Source: SIG440 sp045578305
GTDB lineage: Bacteria > Bacillota > Clostridia > Monoglobales > Monoglobaceae
NCBI GenBank assembly: GCA_045578305.1
Contig: JAZNKA010000063.1
Span: forward strand, 1-17,449
Direction of reading: 5' to 3'
Length of the DNA: 17,449 nucleotides
Shown here: positions 7,530-14,150 of the stretch, one piece after another
How the letters are laid out: the number at the start of each line of letters is the position of its first letter
Position numbering within the stretch: the stretch's first letter is position 1
Made by a program: the position numbers and the translations under genes
The notes under the pieces: generated by a model
Database searches by the model: none
Told to the model about the DNA's origin: nothing
What the model saw: only the letters and a program-made list of their open reading frames with translations

Positions 7530-7558
7530 ATTTTATCACAAGGTTTTCGAAATTACAA
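7530..7558 (-). promoter_or_regulatory. Promoter of the noc-M23 operon
   Basis: On the minus strand, TTGTAA (7553-7558), 17 nt, TAAAAT (7530-7535), with a TGTG extended -10. It matches the uppP promoter in both hexamers, in spacing, and in the whole TGTGATAAAATG block. The predicted start near 7523 leaves a ~40-nt leader to the chosen noc ATG. Confidence 0.75.
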
Positions 7559-7567
7559 ATTTTTCCA

Positions 7568-7596
7568 TATGCAAAATCTGCAGATTTATGCAAAAT
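7568..7596. repeat. Palindrome with flanking direct repeats upstream of the noc promoter
   Basis: TATGCAAAAT occurs twice (7568-7577 and 7587-7596) around a perfect 14-bp palindrome, AAATCTGCAGATTT (7574-7587). The block lies 9 nt upstream of the noc -35. It has operator-like symmetry, but no known binding-site consensus was recognised. Confidence 0.5.
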
Positions 7597-7652
7597 TTCG
7601 AGCCAGCTTGATTTCCCTCTTCGCAAAATCACCTTATGCGACAAAAGAACAC

Positions 7653-7678
7653 AAAAAAAAGGCGATTTGCCAACCGCC
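7653..7678 (-). terminator. Intrinsic terminator after the 5-FCL gene
   Basis: On the minus strand, GGCGGTT-GGCA-AATCGCC (stem 7661-7667 with 7672-7678, one G-U) followed by T8 (7653-7660). It ends transcription of the lyase-EamA-5-FCL unit before noc. Confidence 0.92.
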
Positions 7679-7695
7679 AATATCAAAAAAATCGG

Positions 7696-7760
7696 GTGAA
7701 TGCCGTAGGGGCGAACTGTGTTCGCCCGAGGAATATTCGTGAACGTCCCCTACTATTCAC
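7696..7760. repeat. REP-like palindromic element overlapping the 5-FCL stop codon
   Basis: A nested inverted repeat. The outer arms are GTGAAT..GTAGGGG (7696-7711) and CCCCTAC.ATTCAC (7747-7760); an inner perfect hairpin GGGCGAAC-TGT-GTTCGCCC lies at ~7708-7727. The outer right arm contains the TAG stop codon of the 5-FCL gene (7753-7755). The core GTAGGGGCGAACTGTGTTCG recurs in variant form at 8334-8388. Confidence 0.75.
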
Positions 7761-8313
7761 ATTTACATTCAATAATTTCATTCTCGGTCACAATATAATC
7801 CATTTTTACGTCGTGCCATTCGGGCTTTATTCCATAGCAAAGCTGAAAGTCATAGCAAAAACCAACCTTTACCGCATTGGACAAAGCAAGCAGCTTGTCA
7901 TAACACCCCTTGCCAAAGCCTACCCTTGCACCGCTTTTTGAAAAAGCAATGCCCGGCACAAGTACCACATCTGTTTTTGACATATCCGCTTTTTTTGCGT
8001 TTTGTGGTTCAAGAATCGAAAATGCGCCTTTCTCAAAAGCAGTTTCTTTGCACACTTCATATGCAGTTATTTCACCGTTTGCTTTATCTGTAACCGGCAA
8101 AACCACCGTCTTTTTGTCATTAAACGCCGCATTTATAATCTCCAATGTATCCGTTTCGTTTCCAAGCGGCATATAAAGCATAATCTGTATGGCATTTTTG
8201 TAAATTGGACTGCTTAAAAAAAGTTTAGATGCGTCAAAACTTTTCCGGGCGACTTCTTCGCGACTCATCTTCGCGCGTCTTTCTTTGTTTGCTTTGCGAA
8301 TTTCATTTTTCAT
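7753..8313 (-). CDS. 5-formyltetrahydrofolate cyclo-ligase
   Basis: A cytosolic ATP-dependent enzyme that converts 5-formyl-THF to 5,10-methenyl-THF, returning a dead-end folate to one-carbon metabolism. The 186-residue protein is full length. It has the N-terminal basic KNEIRKANKERR, the DVVLVPGIAFSKSGARVGFG stretch with GKGCYDK (~135-140), and a C-terminal part ending in MDYIVTENEIIECKCE. GAGGTAAG lies ~7 nt before ATG 8313. Palindromic repeats sit in its leader (8334-8533), and another (7696-7760) includes its stop codon. No good promoter was found in the 219-nt gap upstream, so readthrough from the EamA gene is likely. Confidence 0.95.
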   Translation of the reverse strand: MKNEIRKANKERRAKMSREEVARKSFDASKLFLSSPIYKNAIQIMLYMPLGNETDTLEIINAAFNDKKTVVLPVTDKANGEITAYEVCKETAFEKGAFSILEPQNAKKADMSKTDVVLVPGIAFSKSGARVGFGKGCYDKLLALSNAVKVGFCYDFQLCYGIKPEWHDVKMDYIVTENEIIECKCE

Positions 8314-8333
8314 ACACTTACCTCAAAAACAAT

Positions 8334-8388
8334 CGGGCGAACATAGTCCGCCCGTAATTTTTCTGTAGGAGCGAACTATGTTCGCCCG
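8334..8388. repeat. Pair of inverted REP-like palindromes in the 5-FCL leader
   Basis: CGGGCGAACATAGTCCGCCCG (8334-8354, here given without its flanks) and GTAGGAGCGAACTATGTTCG (from 8365, continuing CCCG to 8388) are each palindromic and are near-inverted copies of one another. Together they make a ~55-nt cruciform about 20 nt upstream of the 5-FCL start. They belong to the same family as the element at 7696-7760. Confidence 0.75.
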
Positions 8389-8533
8389 CATTATGCGCAA
8401 TTTTTCACAGCTCAAGAGCGAAGAAAAATTGATGCAGAATGTGCAAACCGTGCCCGAAGGGGTTACCCGACGGCGTACTTTTGTGTACGCCAAGCGGTGA
8501 GGTTTGTGCATTGTGCGCAATTTTTCACAGCTC
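8389..8533. repeat. Composite repeat element: 25-bp direct repeats around a large imperfect hairpin
   Basis: Copies of CATTRTGCGCAATTTTTCAC plus AGCTC (24/25 identical) bound the element at 8389-8413 and 8509-8533. Between and into the right copy runs an imperfect inverted repeat: 8416-8449 pairs with 8501-8533, sharing GAGC, AAAAATTG and CAAACC blocks. At the tip is a perfect hairpin GGCGTAC-TTTTGT-GTACGCC (8472-8491). The right end touches the last base of the EamA stop codon. No transposase is present; it fits a non-autonomous dispersed repeat or a structured transcribed element. Confidence 0.7.
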
Positions 8534-9471
8534 TACCCCGCAAGGCCTTCGGCTATGCCCATAATTATTATTCCCGCAAACACCGCAACAAGTGATGCAT
8601 AGTGTTTCCACGAAAGTCTTTCTTTAAGGAATATTCCGCTCCAGAGTGACGAAAAAACACAGTACGAGCAGATTATCGGTGCTGCGCCTACCGGATTTGC
8701 CGCCAAAGCATAAACGTATGCAAACTGTCCTGCGGTTTCGCAGATTGCCGCGATGCCCTTTGGTGTTTCTTCCTTTACATCAACAATTTTCTGACGCTTT
8801 ATACCAAATACATAAATCGCCGCAACAATTCCCATAAAGAGGAATGTCAGCTCGTATGCAACATTGGCAACATCTTCATCAAGATAATGGAAGATATTTG
8901 TCAAAAATGTATTACCTTCTTCAAGGATAAGCGCATCAAAGAATGTACCCAAAGCATCTATAAGGCAGTACAAAACCGGAAGCAAAATCGCAAGAACGCT
9001 TTTTGTATACTTTCTGTTTGACTTAAGCTGACGAAGTGCCTTTGCCTCGTCGTCCTCGGTGTATTCGGCAATACCCAAAAAGATTACACCGATTGATACT
9101 ATCACAACGCCAATGGTCGAAAGCTGGTCGATCGTCTGTCCCAAAACAAGGAAGCACAGAATTGCCGCAAGCGCACCCGACGAATTGCATATCGGCGACG
9201 AAACCGAAAGTTCGATATATCTAAGCGACATATACCCAAACACCATCGAAAGTATGTACATTGACGATGCCGGCAGGTAGTATATTATGTCCTGCAAAGT
9301 GATTTTTGTACCTGTCGCTATTTCATAAAACGCGTGAATTCCCATAACAAGTCCCACAGCCATAACCATCTTCCAATGGCTGTACTTGTCGCTTGGTTTT
9401 GAGCCAAGCTTGCTGAAAAAGTCCGAACCGCTCCAACAGAGCATTGCTATTATTGCTATTACTAACCACAT
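8533..9471 (-). CDS. EamA-family (drug/metabolite) transporter
   Basis: A 312-residue membrane protein with about ten hydrophobic segments arranged as two EamA repeats: ~1-135 and ~155-308, joined by a charged segment with EYTEDDEAKALRQLKSNRK. The first repeat starts MWLVIAIIAMLCWSGSDFFSK; the second ends WKHYASLVAVFAGIIIMG. The family exports amino acids and other small metabolites; the substrate here is unknown. It begins 23 nt after the C-S lyase stop codon and is in one operon with it, so a sulfur amino acid or related product is a reasonable guess, but only that. GGAG lies ~10 nt upstream of the ATG. Its stop codon abuts the composite repeat. Confidence 0.9.
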   Translation of the reverse strand: MWLVIAIIAMLCWSGSDFFSKLGSKPSDKYSHWKMVMAVGLVMGIHAFYEIATGTKITLQDIIYYLPASSMYILSMVFGYMSLRYIELSVSSPICNSSGALAAILCFLVLGQTIDQLSTIGVVIVSIGVIFLGIAEYTEDDEAKALRQLKSNRKYTKSVLAILLPVLYCLIDALGTFFDALILEEGNTFLTNIFHYLDEDVANVAYELTFLFMGIVAAIYVFGIKRQKIVDVKEETPKGIAAICETAGQFAYVYALAANPVGAAPIICSYCVFSSLWSGIFLKERLSWKHYASLVAVFAGIIIMGIAEGLAG

Positions 9472-9494
9472 AAATTTTTATCTCCTTCTAAAAT

Positions 9495-10775
9495 TCAAAA
9501 ATTTATCAATCCGTCGTCAAGCATCTGCTGAACCGACTTAAGTATCCCAAGCTTCGCGTGTGCCCAGGTTATTCCGCCCTGGAAGTAAACCGCGTACGGC
9601 TCTCTGAGCGGTGCATCGGCACTGAGCTCAATTGACGAGCCCTGAACAAACGCGCCAGCCGCCATAATCACCTGCGACTCATACCCGGGCATATCCCCCG
9701 GCACAGGTGTTACATAGCTGTCAACCGGCGCCGCTGCCTGAATTCCCTTGCAGAACGCAATCACATTTTCGGGCGTCTTTAGCTCCACCGCCTGAATTAT
9801 GTCGTGTCTTGATTCTGTAGCATTCGGCACACACTTAAAGCCAAGCCTTTCATAAACATTTGCCGCAAATATCGCACCCTTAAGTGCCCCTGCCACAACA
9901 GTCGGTGCCATAAAAAGCCCCTGATAAAACTGTCGCATCATTCCCATGTTGGTCCCGACCTCTTTGCCAAGTCCGGGAGCAGTAAGGCGATATCCGCAAT
10001 TTTCGATACATTTTTTTGTTCCGCAAATATATCCGCCCGATGGTGCAAGCCCACCGCCAAGATTTTTAATCAGCGAACCGACAATCATATCCGCGCCAAA
10101 ATCCGACGGTTCAACCGTCTCGACAAATTCGCCGTAGCAGTTGTCAACCATACAGATCACATCGGGCTTTATTTCTTTTACAAATTTTATAAGCTCCGCA
10201 ATCTTTTCAACCGAAAATGTCTCGCGTGTCTGATATCCCTTTGACCTTTGAATTGTCACAAGCTTGGTCTTTTCGTTTATAGCCTCGCGGATTTTGTCAA
10301 AATCAAAGCTGTCATCCGGCAACAAATCAACCTGACGATACGAAACCCCGTATTCTGCAAGCGACCCCGGGGAAGAGCGGATTCCAATAACACCCTCCAG
10401 CGTGTCATACGGTTTGCCGGCAGGTGACAAAAGCTCGTCACCGGGCCTGAGGTTTGCCGAAAGTGCAAGGCTGAGCGCGTGGGTCCCACAGGTAATTTGC
10501 GGTCTGACAAGCGCATCCTCGGTGTTAAAGCAATCAGCATACACTCTTTCCAAAGTGTCCCTGCCAACATCGTCATATCCATAGCCTGTCGACTCGGCAA
10601 AGCACGCCGCATCAACCCGGTTTTTCTGCATCGCCGAAATAACCTTCATCTGATTGTATTCGGCATTTTTGTCAATCTGTTTAAACCTTTCTTCAAGGTC
10701 CAAAAGCACCGATTCGCCAAAAGCAAACAACTCGTCGGATATGCCCATACTTTTGTATATATTTTGATTTTTCAT
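9495..10775 (-). CDS. PLP-dependent C-S lyase, methionine gamma-lyase / aluminium-resistance family (YnbB-like)
   Basis: A fold-type I PLP enzyme of 426 residues matching the family variously named aluminium resistance protein or methionine gamma-lyase-like (PF06838; B. subtilis YnbB). Visible features are AESTGYGYDDVGRDTLE near residue 61, the cofactor-binding aspartate in MVDNCYGEF (D211), the Schiff-base lysine in GSLIKNLGGG (K237), and the C-terminal REPYAVYFQGGITWAHAKLG block. The likely reaction is cleavage of a C-S bond in a sulfur amino acid; the true substrate is not known. GGGGGAA precedes ATG 10775 by ~7 nt. A consensus promoter lies upstream, and the EamA transporter follows in the same operon. 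Confidence 0.93.
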   Translation of the reverse strand: MKNQNIYKSMGISDELFAFGESVLLDLEERFKQIDKNAEYNQMKVISAMQKNRVDAACFAESTGYGYDDVGRDTLERVYADCFNTEDALVRPQITCGTHALSLALSANLRPGDELLSPAGKPYDTLEGVIGIRSSPGSLAEYGVSYRQVDLLPDDSFDFDKIREAINEKTKLVTIQRSKGYQTRETFSVEKIAELIKFVKEIKPDVICMVDNCYGEFVETVEPSDFGADMIVGSLIKNLGGGLAPSGGYICGTKKCIENCGYRLTAPGLGKEVGTNMGMMRQFYQGLFMAPTVVAGALKGAIFAANVYERLGFKCVPNATESRHDIIQAVELKTPENVIAFCKGIQAAAPVDSYVTPVPGDMPGYESQVIMAAGAFVQGSSIELSADAPLREPYAVYFQGGITWAHAKLGILKSVQQMLDDGLINF

Positions 10776-10802
10776 AAAAATATTCCCCCGTATTATTAAA
10801 GA

Positions 10803-10831
10803 ATTATACTATTTTTCGCATATTTTGTCAA
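10803..10831 (-). promoter_or_regulatory. Consensus sigma-A promoter of the lyase-EamA operon
   Basis: On the minus strand, TTGACA (10826-10831), 17 nt, TATAAT (10803-10808); both hexamers are perfect. It lies back to back with the LOG gene promoter, whose -35 begins 10 nt away. Confidence 0.92.
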
Positions 10832-10840
10832 TAAATGGAC

Positions 10841-10869
10841 TGGAATTCTTTCTCATAATATGGTATACT
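10841..10869 (+). promoter_or_regulatory. Extended -10 promoter of the LOG-family gene
   Basis: TATACT (10864-10869) is preceded by TATG (10859-10862), a Gram-positive extended -10. The -35 candidate TGGAAT (10841-10846) at 17 nt is weak. The predicted start is ~40 nt upstream of the coding start. Confidence 0.65.
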
Positions 10870-10914
10870 CATTAAAGACGCCAAATATACTTTTGTGATT
10901 GGAGGTTTCATTTG

Positions 10915-11499
10915 ATGAATATTTGTGTATATGGTGCATCAAGCGATGCAATAGAAAAAGATTATATCCTCGCGGGCGAGCTTTTGGGCGAAGAAATGGC
11001 ACAGCGCGGCCACTCTCTTGTCTTTGGAGCAGGCGCAAACGGACTTATGGGCGCTGTGGCAAGAGGAATCACAAAAAGCGGCGGCAAAACAATCGGCATT
11101 GTTCCGTCATTCTTTTCAGGCGACGGAGTTTTGTTCGAATGCACCGAAATTATCCGCACCAAGGATATGCGCGAACGCAAAAAACTCCTTGAAGAAATGT
11201 CCGACGCTTTTGTCATAAGCCCCGGCGGCATCGGCACTTTTGATGAATTCTTTGAAATCCTGACCCTCAAACAGCTTGCCCGTCACAACAAGGCAATTGT
11301 TCTTCTCAACACAAACGGCTACTATGATGCGATTGGCAATGTACTCAAAACAACAGCAGAAAAAGGCTTTATGCGTGAAAACTCACTCTCGCTTTTCCAA
11401 ATCCTTGATACCCCTGCCCAAGTGCTTGACTATATCGAGAGTTATTCACCCGAAGAATTTGATATAGAGCAAATGAAACACCTCGGCATAACGGGCTGA
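10915..11499 (+). CDS. LOG-family nucleotide phosphoribohydrolase (TIGR00730)
   Basis: A 194-residue Rossmann-fold protein of the LOG / YvdD family, which hydrolyses nucleoside 5'-monophosphates (cytokinin ribotides in plants) to free base and ribose 5-phosphate. The first strand is MNICVYGASS, followed by VFGAGANGLMGAVARG. The catalytic signatures are MRERKKLL (85-92) and PGGIGTFDE (103-111). Length is normal. ATG at 10915 is chosen with GGAGG 9 nt upstream; the adjacent in-frame TTG at 10912 (6 nt spacing) is nearly as good and would add one residue. It is monocistronic, with its own promoter upstream and a terminator downstream. The physiological substrate in this organism is unknown. Confidence 0.93.
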   Translation: MNICVYGASSDAIEKDYILAGELLGEEMAQRGHSLVFGAGANGLMGAVARGITKSGGKTIGIVPSFFSGDGVLFECTEIIRTKDMRERKKLLEEMSDAFVISPGGIGTFDEFFEILTLKQLARHNKAIVLLNTNGYYDAIGNVLKTTAEKGFMRENSLSLFQILDTPAQVLDYIESYSPEEFDIEQMKHLGITG

Positions 11500-11584
11500 T
11501 TTGACTGTGTAAAAATGCACAGACTGTTAAGTTGCGGGAATATTCAAATTTAAACACCTCTGTTTTTTTTATTCCCAAAATGTA

Positions 11585-11614
11585 AAAACCGCGAATTTCG
11601 CGGTTTTATTTTTT
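11585..11614 (+). terminator. Intrinsic terminator after the LOG-family gene
   Basis: Stem AAAACCGCGA/TCGCGGTTTT (11585-11594 with 11598-11607) with a 3-nt loop, followed by a T-rich tract (TTTTATTTTTT). It lies 85 nt past the stop codon. Confidence 0.88.
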
Positions 11615-11653
11615 AACTTTTCTTTAACAATATATAAATAAATTGTAGAATTA

Positions 11654-11682
11654 TTGCATTTTCCCCCGGTGCGTGATATACT
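11654..11682 (+). promoter_or_regulatory. Promoter of proA and the alarmone synthetase gene
   Basis: TTGCAT (11654-11659), 17 nt, TATACT (11677-11682), with TG one base upstream of the -10. It lies 24 nt upstream of the TTG start codon of proA and directly after the LOG terminator. Confidence 0.65.
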
Positions 11683-11706
11683 TTATTTTAGGAGAGGTGA
11701 TATTCT

Positions 11707-12957
11707 TTGGAAGAACTCATTCAAAAAGGAAAACTTGCAAAAGCTGCTGCGGCTAAGCTTGCTGCAGCATCATCCGACACAAAAAAGACTGCACTTGTGT
11801 GCGCAGCAACCGCATTGGTCGCTCACACCAATTATATACTGGAAGAAAACAAAAAAGACATTGACGCAGCAAAATCAAATGGCATGAGCGACGGCCTTAT
11901 TGACCGTCTTCTTCTCACGCCCGAACGCATCAACTCAATTGCCGACGGAATACGCCAGATTGCCGACCTTCCCGATCCCATCGGCGAAGTGTTATCCGAA
12001 GTGAAACGACCAAATGGGCTTTCAATCGGCCAAATGCGCGTTCCGCTTGGCGTATGTGGCATTATATACGAGGCACGCCCAAATGTGACAGCCGATGCCG
12101 CCGCACTTTGCATCAAATCGGGAAACGCCTGCATACTTCGCTCGGGCAAAGAGGCTCACAAATCAAGTATGGCAATCACAAAGGTTATTCAGGATGCTAT
12201 TTTCGCAGCCGGACTTCCCAAAGACTCGGTTTTGCTGGTTGAAGACACCTCGCGCGAGAGCGCTGTTGCCCTTATGAAGCTTAATGACTATCTTGATGTC
12301 ATTATTCCACGCGGCGGAGCAGGTCTTATTCGCGCGGTTGTCGAGAATGCAACCGTTCCGGCAATCGAGACCGGCACAGGAAACTGCCACATCTATATTG
12401 ACCGGACAGCCGACCTTGATATGGCAAAAGATATAGTTATCAACGCAAAAACCTCGCGCCCGTCGGTTTGCAACGCCGCCGAAAAGCTTCTTGTTCACAA
12501 GGATATTGCCAAATGTGCCCTTTGCAAGATACTTCCGCTGCTTTCAAACAAAGGTGTAACCATCATCGGCGACGACGAAACCTGCCGCATATATCCATAT
12601 CCCGATGTCATACCTGCAACTGATACTGACTGGGAAACAGAATATCTTGACCTTAAAATCGGCGTAAAGGTTGTGGATTCAATCGACGATGCAATTTCGC
12701 ACATAAACAAATATAACAGCGGTCATTCCGAAGCTATCATCACCGACAGCTACGAAAATTCGCAAAAGTTTCTTACCGAAGTTGACGCAGCAGCAGTATA
12801 TGTAAACGCCTCAACCCGATTTACCGACGGTTTTGAGTTCGGCTTTGGAGCCGAAATAGGAATCAGTACCCAAAAGCTCCACGCAAGAGGGCCGATGGGA
12901 CTTAAAGCACTGACCACCACCAAATATATAATCCGCGGCAATGGTCAGACAAGATAA
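11707..12957 (+). CDS. proA: Glutamate-5-semialdehyde dehydrogenase (gamma-glutamyl phosphate reductase)
   Basis: ProA reduces gamma-glutamyl phosphate to glutamate semialdehyde with NADPH, the second step of proline synthesis. It is full length at 416 residues, with conserved VPLGVCGIIYEARPNVT, IPRGGAGLIRAV, the catalytic cysteine in TSRPSVCNAAEK (C255) and the C-terminal HARGPMGLKALTTTK. The start is TTG at 11707. An in-frame TGA lies three codons upstream and no ATG lies between, while GAGG at 11694-11697 is 9 nt away, so the TTG is forced. ProB, which normally precedes proA, is not here. The next gene, an alarmone synthetase, starts 26 nt downstream and is co-transcribed. Confidence 0.97.
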   Translation: MEELIQKGKLAKAAAAKLAAASSDTKKTALVCAATALVAHTNYILEENKKDIDAAKSNGMSDGLIDRLLLTPERINSIADGIRQIADLPDPIGEVLSEVKRPNGLSIGQMRVPLGVCGIIYEARPNVTADAAALCIKSGNACILRSGKEAHKSSMAITKVIQDAIFAAGLPKDSVLLVEDTSRESAVALMKLNDYLDVIIPRGGAGLIRAVVENATVPAIETGTGNCHIYIDRTADLDMAKDIVINAKTSRPSVCNAAEKLLVHKDIAKCALCKILPLLSNKGVTIIGDDETCRIYPYPDVIPATDTDWETEYLDLKIGVKVVDSIDDAISHINKYNSGHSEAIITDSYENSQKFLTEVDAAAVYVNASTRFTDGFEFGFGAEIGISTQKLHARGPMGLKALTTTKYIIRGNGQTR

Positions 12958-12983
12958 AGTGTCAGATTGAAAGGATAAAACAA

Positions 12984-13658
12984 ATGGAAAAAGAACTAAG
13001 CAAAGCGGTGCTTGCCAACATCAGCATCCCCGAAGATACAGCACACATATTTGCCGAAACTGCTCATCGTTTTGAAGAAATGATGATGATGTATCAGTGT
13101 GCAATCCAGGAAGTCACAACAAAGCTCGAGGTCCTGAGCCGCGAGATGTCAGTACGCAACAACCGCAACCCTATCGAAACAATCAAATTCCGCATCAAAA
13201 AGCCAAAAAGTATTGCCGAAAAGCTTGCCCGAAATGGTTTTGAGGTGTCTGTTGATTCGGTTTCGCAAAACCTCAACGACGTCGCAGGTGTGCGCGTGAT
13301 TTGCTCATTTATCGAAGATATCTACACCGTTGCAAAAATGCTTACAAGCCAGGACGATATCCATCTTATCAAGGTCAAGGACTACATAAAAAAGCCAAAA
13401 GAAAACGGCTACCGCAGTTATCATATGATAATCGAAATCCCCGTTTTCTTCTCGGACCGCAAGCAGTATATGCGCGTCGAAGTTCAAATCAGGACAATGG
13501 CTATGGACTTTTGGGCAAGCCTTGAGCATAAGGTAAGATACAAAAAAGATATCCCCAACTCCGAAGAAATGGCTCTTCGCCTCAAAAAATGTGCCGATGT
13601 AATCGCCGCAACCGATGCCGAAATGCTGAAGATTGCACAGGAAATCAATATCATATAA
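12984..13658 (+). CDS. Small alarmone synthetase (RelP/RelQ type (p)ppGpp synthetase)
   Basis: A 224-residue stand-alone RelA/SpoT synthetase domain with no hydrolase (HD) or regulatory domains, the length of RelP/RelQ proteins. It transfers pyrophosphate from ATP to GDP or GTP. Visible motifs are RIKKPKS (70-76), the Mg-binding aspartate in LNDVAGVRVIC (D99), DYIKKPKENGYRSYH (133-147), and EVQIRTMAMDFWASLEHK (166-183, with E166). The sequence looks closer to the RelP/YwaC branch, but that is from memory of family motifs. AAAGGAT lies 7 nt before the ATG. Its place directly behind proA links alarmone synthesis with expression of an amino-acid biosynthetic gene. Confidence 0.93.
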   Translation: MEKELSKAVLANISIPEDTAHIFAETAHRFEEMMMMYQCAIQEVTTKLEVLSREMSVRNNRNPIETIKFRIKKPKSIAEKLARNGFEVSVDSVSQNLNDVAGVRVICSFIEDIYTVAKMLTSQDDIHLIKVKDYIKKPKENGYRSYHMIIEIPVFFSDRKQYMRVEVQIRTMAMDFWASLEHKVRYKKDIPNSEEMALRLKKCADVIAATDAEMLKIAQEINII

Positions 13659-13692
13659 AAAAATATCCACCCTGTCGGGTGGATATTTTTTT
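13657..13692. terminator. Bidirectional terminator between the alarmone synthetase and HPr genes
   Basis: A perfect 16-bp stem, AAAAAAATATCCACCC/GGGTGGATATTTTTTT, with a TGTC loop. It has a T7 run in both directions, just past both stop codons, and serves the two convergent genes. Confidence 0.95.
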
Positions 13693-13948
13693 ACAAAGTC
13701 TCCTCAAAAAACGTCTTAATCTCCTCAAATGCCGAATCTTCATCTGCGCCGTCAACAGTGACGATTATCTCATCACCCTGTACTGCACCCAAAGTCATAA
13801 CAGAAAAAATTTTTTTTGCATCCGCAACCTTTTCGCCTTTTTTAATTTTGATATCCGCCCTGAATTCAGACGCTTTTTTGACAAGCTCTCCCGCAGGTCT
13901 TGCATGAATCCCCACGCTGTCACATATCTTATACACAAATTCCTTCAT
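13691..13948 (-). CDS. HPr-family phosphocarrier protein lacking the Ser46 site
   Basis: An 85-residue HPr domain protein. The active-site loop GIHARPAGELVKKA has the phosphorylatable His15 and Arg17 in their standard places, so phosphotransfer from enzyme I is plausible. The second regulatory site differs. Where Firmicutes HPr has Ser46 (as in LKSIMGVMSLG), this protein reads AKKIFSVMTLG with Lys46; a serine occurs at 49 instead. Control by HPr kinase at the usual residue is therefore unlikely. It could be a PTS HPr of a lineage without HPrK control, or a regulatory paralogue of the Crh or NPr sort (which differ at other positions). No other PTS gene is nearby. AAAGGAG precedes the ATG by 11 nt; no clear promoter was identified. 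Confidence 0.9.
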   Translation of the reverse strand: MKEFVYKICDSVGIHARPAGELVKKASEFRADIKIKKGEKVADAKKIFSVMTLGAVQGDEIIVTVDGADEDSAFEEIKTFFEETL

Positions 13949-14014
13949 AAAACAGGTTTCTCCTTTGGTTTTTTATTATTATTATTCCCAAAAGAATATT
14001 TTTAAACTAACCTC

Positions 14015-14043
14015 TTGATTTTTTTCAAAGTTTGTAGTATACT
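14015..14043 (+). promoter_or_regulatory. Promoter of tRNA-Ser
   Basis: TTGATT (14015-14020), 17 nt, TATACT (14038-14043). The predicted start lies about 5 nt before the tRNA. Confidence 0.8.
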
Positions 14044-14054
14044 GTTTTAGTCTC

Positions 14055-14146
14055 GGAGAGGTGGTCGAGATGGTTTAAGGCGCAGCATTGGAAATGCTGT
14101 GTGCGTTTATAGCGCACCGTGGGTTCGAATCCCATCCTCTCCTCCA
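14055..14146 (+). tRNA. tRNA-Ser (anticodon GGA)
   Basis: A class II tRNA of 92 nt including an encoded CCA (14144-14146). Acceptor stem GGAGAGG/CCTCTCC (14055-14061 with 14136-14142); D stem GTC/GGC; anticodon stem CAGCA/TGCTG with loop TTGGAAA, giving anticodon GGA (14090-14092), which reads UCC and UCU. The long variable arm GTGCG/CGCAC (14101-14105 with 14113-14117) is diagnostic of Ser among the candidates. The T loop is TTCGAAT. The discriminator base is T (14143), where G is usual for bacterial tRNA-Ser. Confidence 0.97.
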
Positions 14147-14150
14147 AAAA

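Noticed and set aside
7484..7531. Longer noc start at ATG 7531
   Set aside because: The -10 element of the noc promoter (7530-7535) overlaps this codon, so the transcript would begin downstream of it; a ribosome site fits ATG 7483 instead.
8323..8520. A 65-codon minus-strand reading frame between EamA and 5-FCL
   Set aside because: It lies wholly in the palindromic repeats, has no recognisable protein family, and its sequence is dictated by the repeat units.
8314..8532. THF riboswitch or 6S-type RNA upstream of the 5-FCL gene
   Set aside because: The gap is filled by palindromic repeats and does not contain the conserved cores of either RNA that I could recognise.
8334..8533. CRISPR array
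   Set aside because: Repeats here are palindromic, unequal in length, and not separated by regular unique spacers; no cas genes are present.
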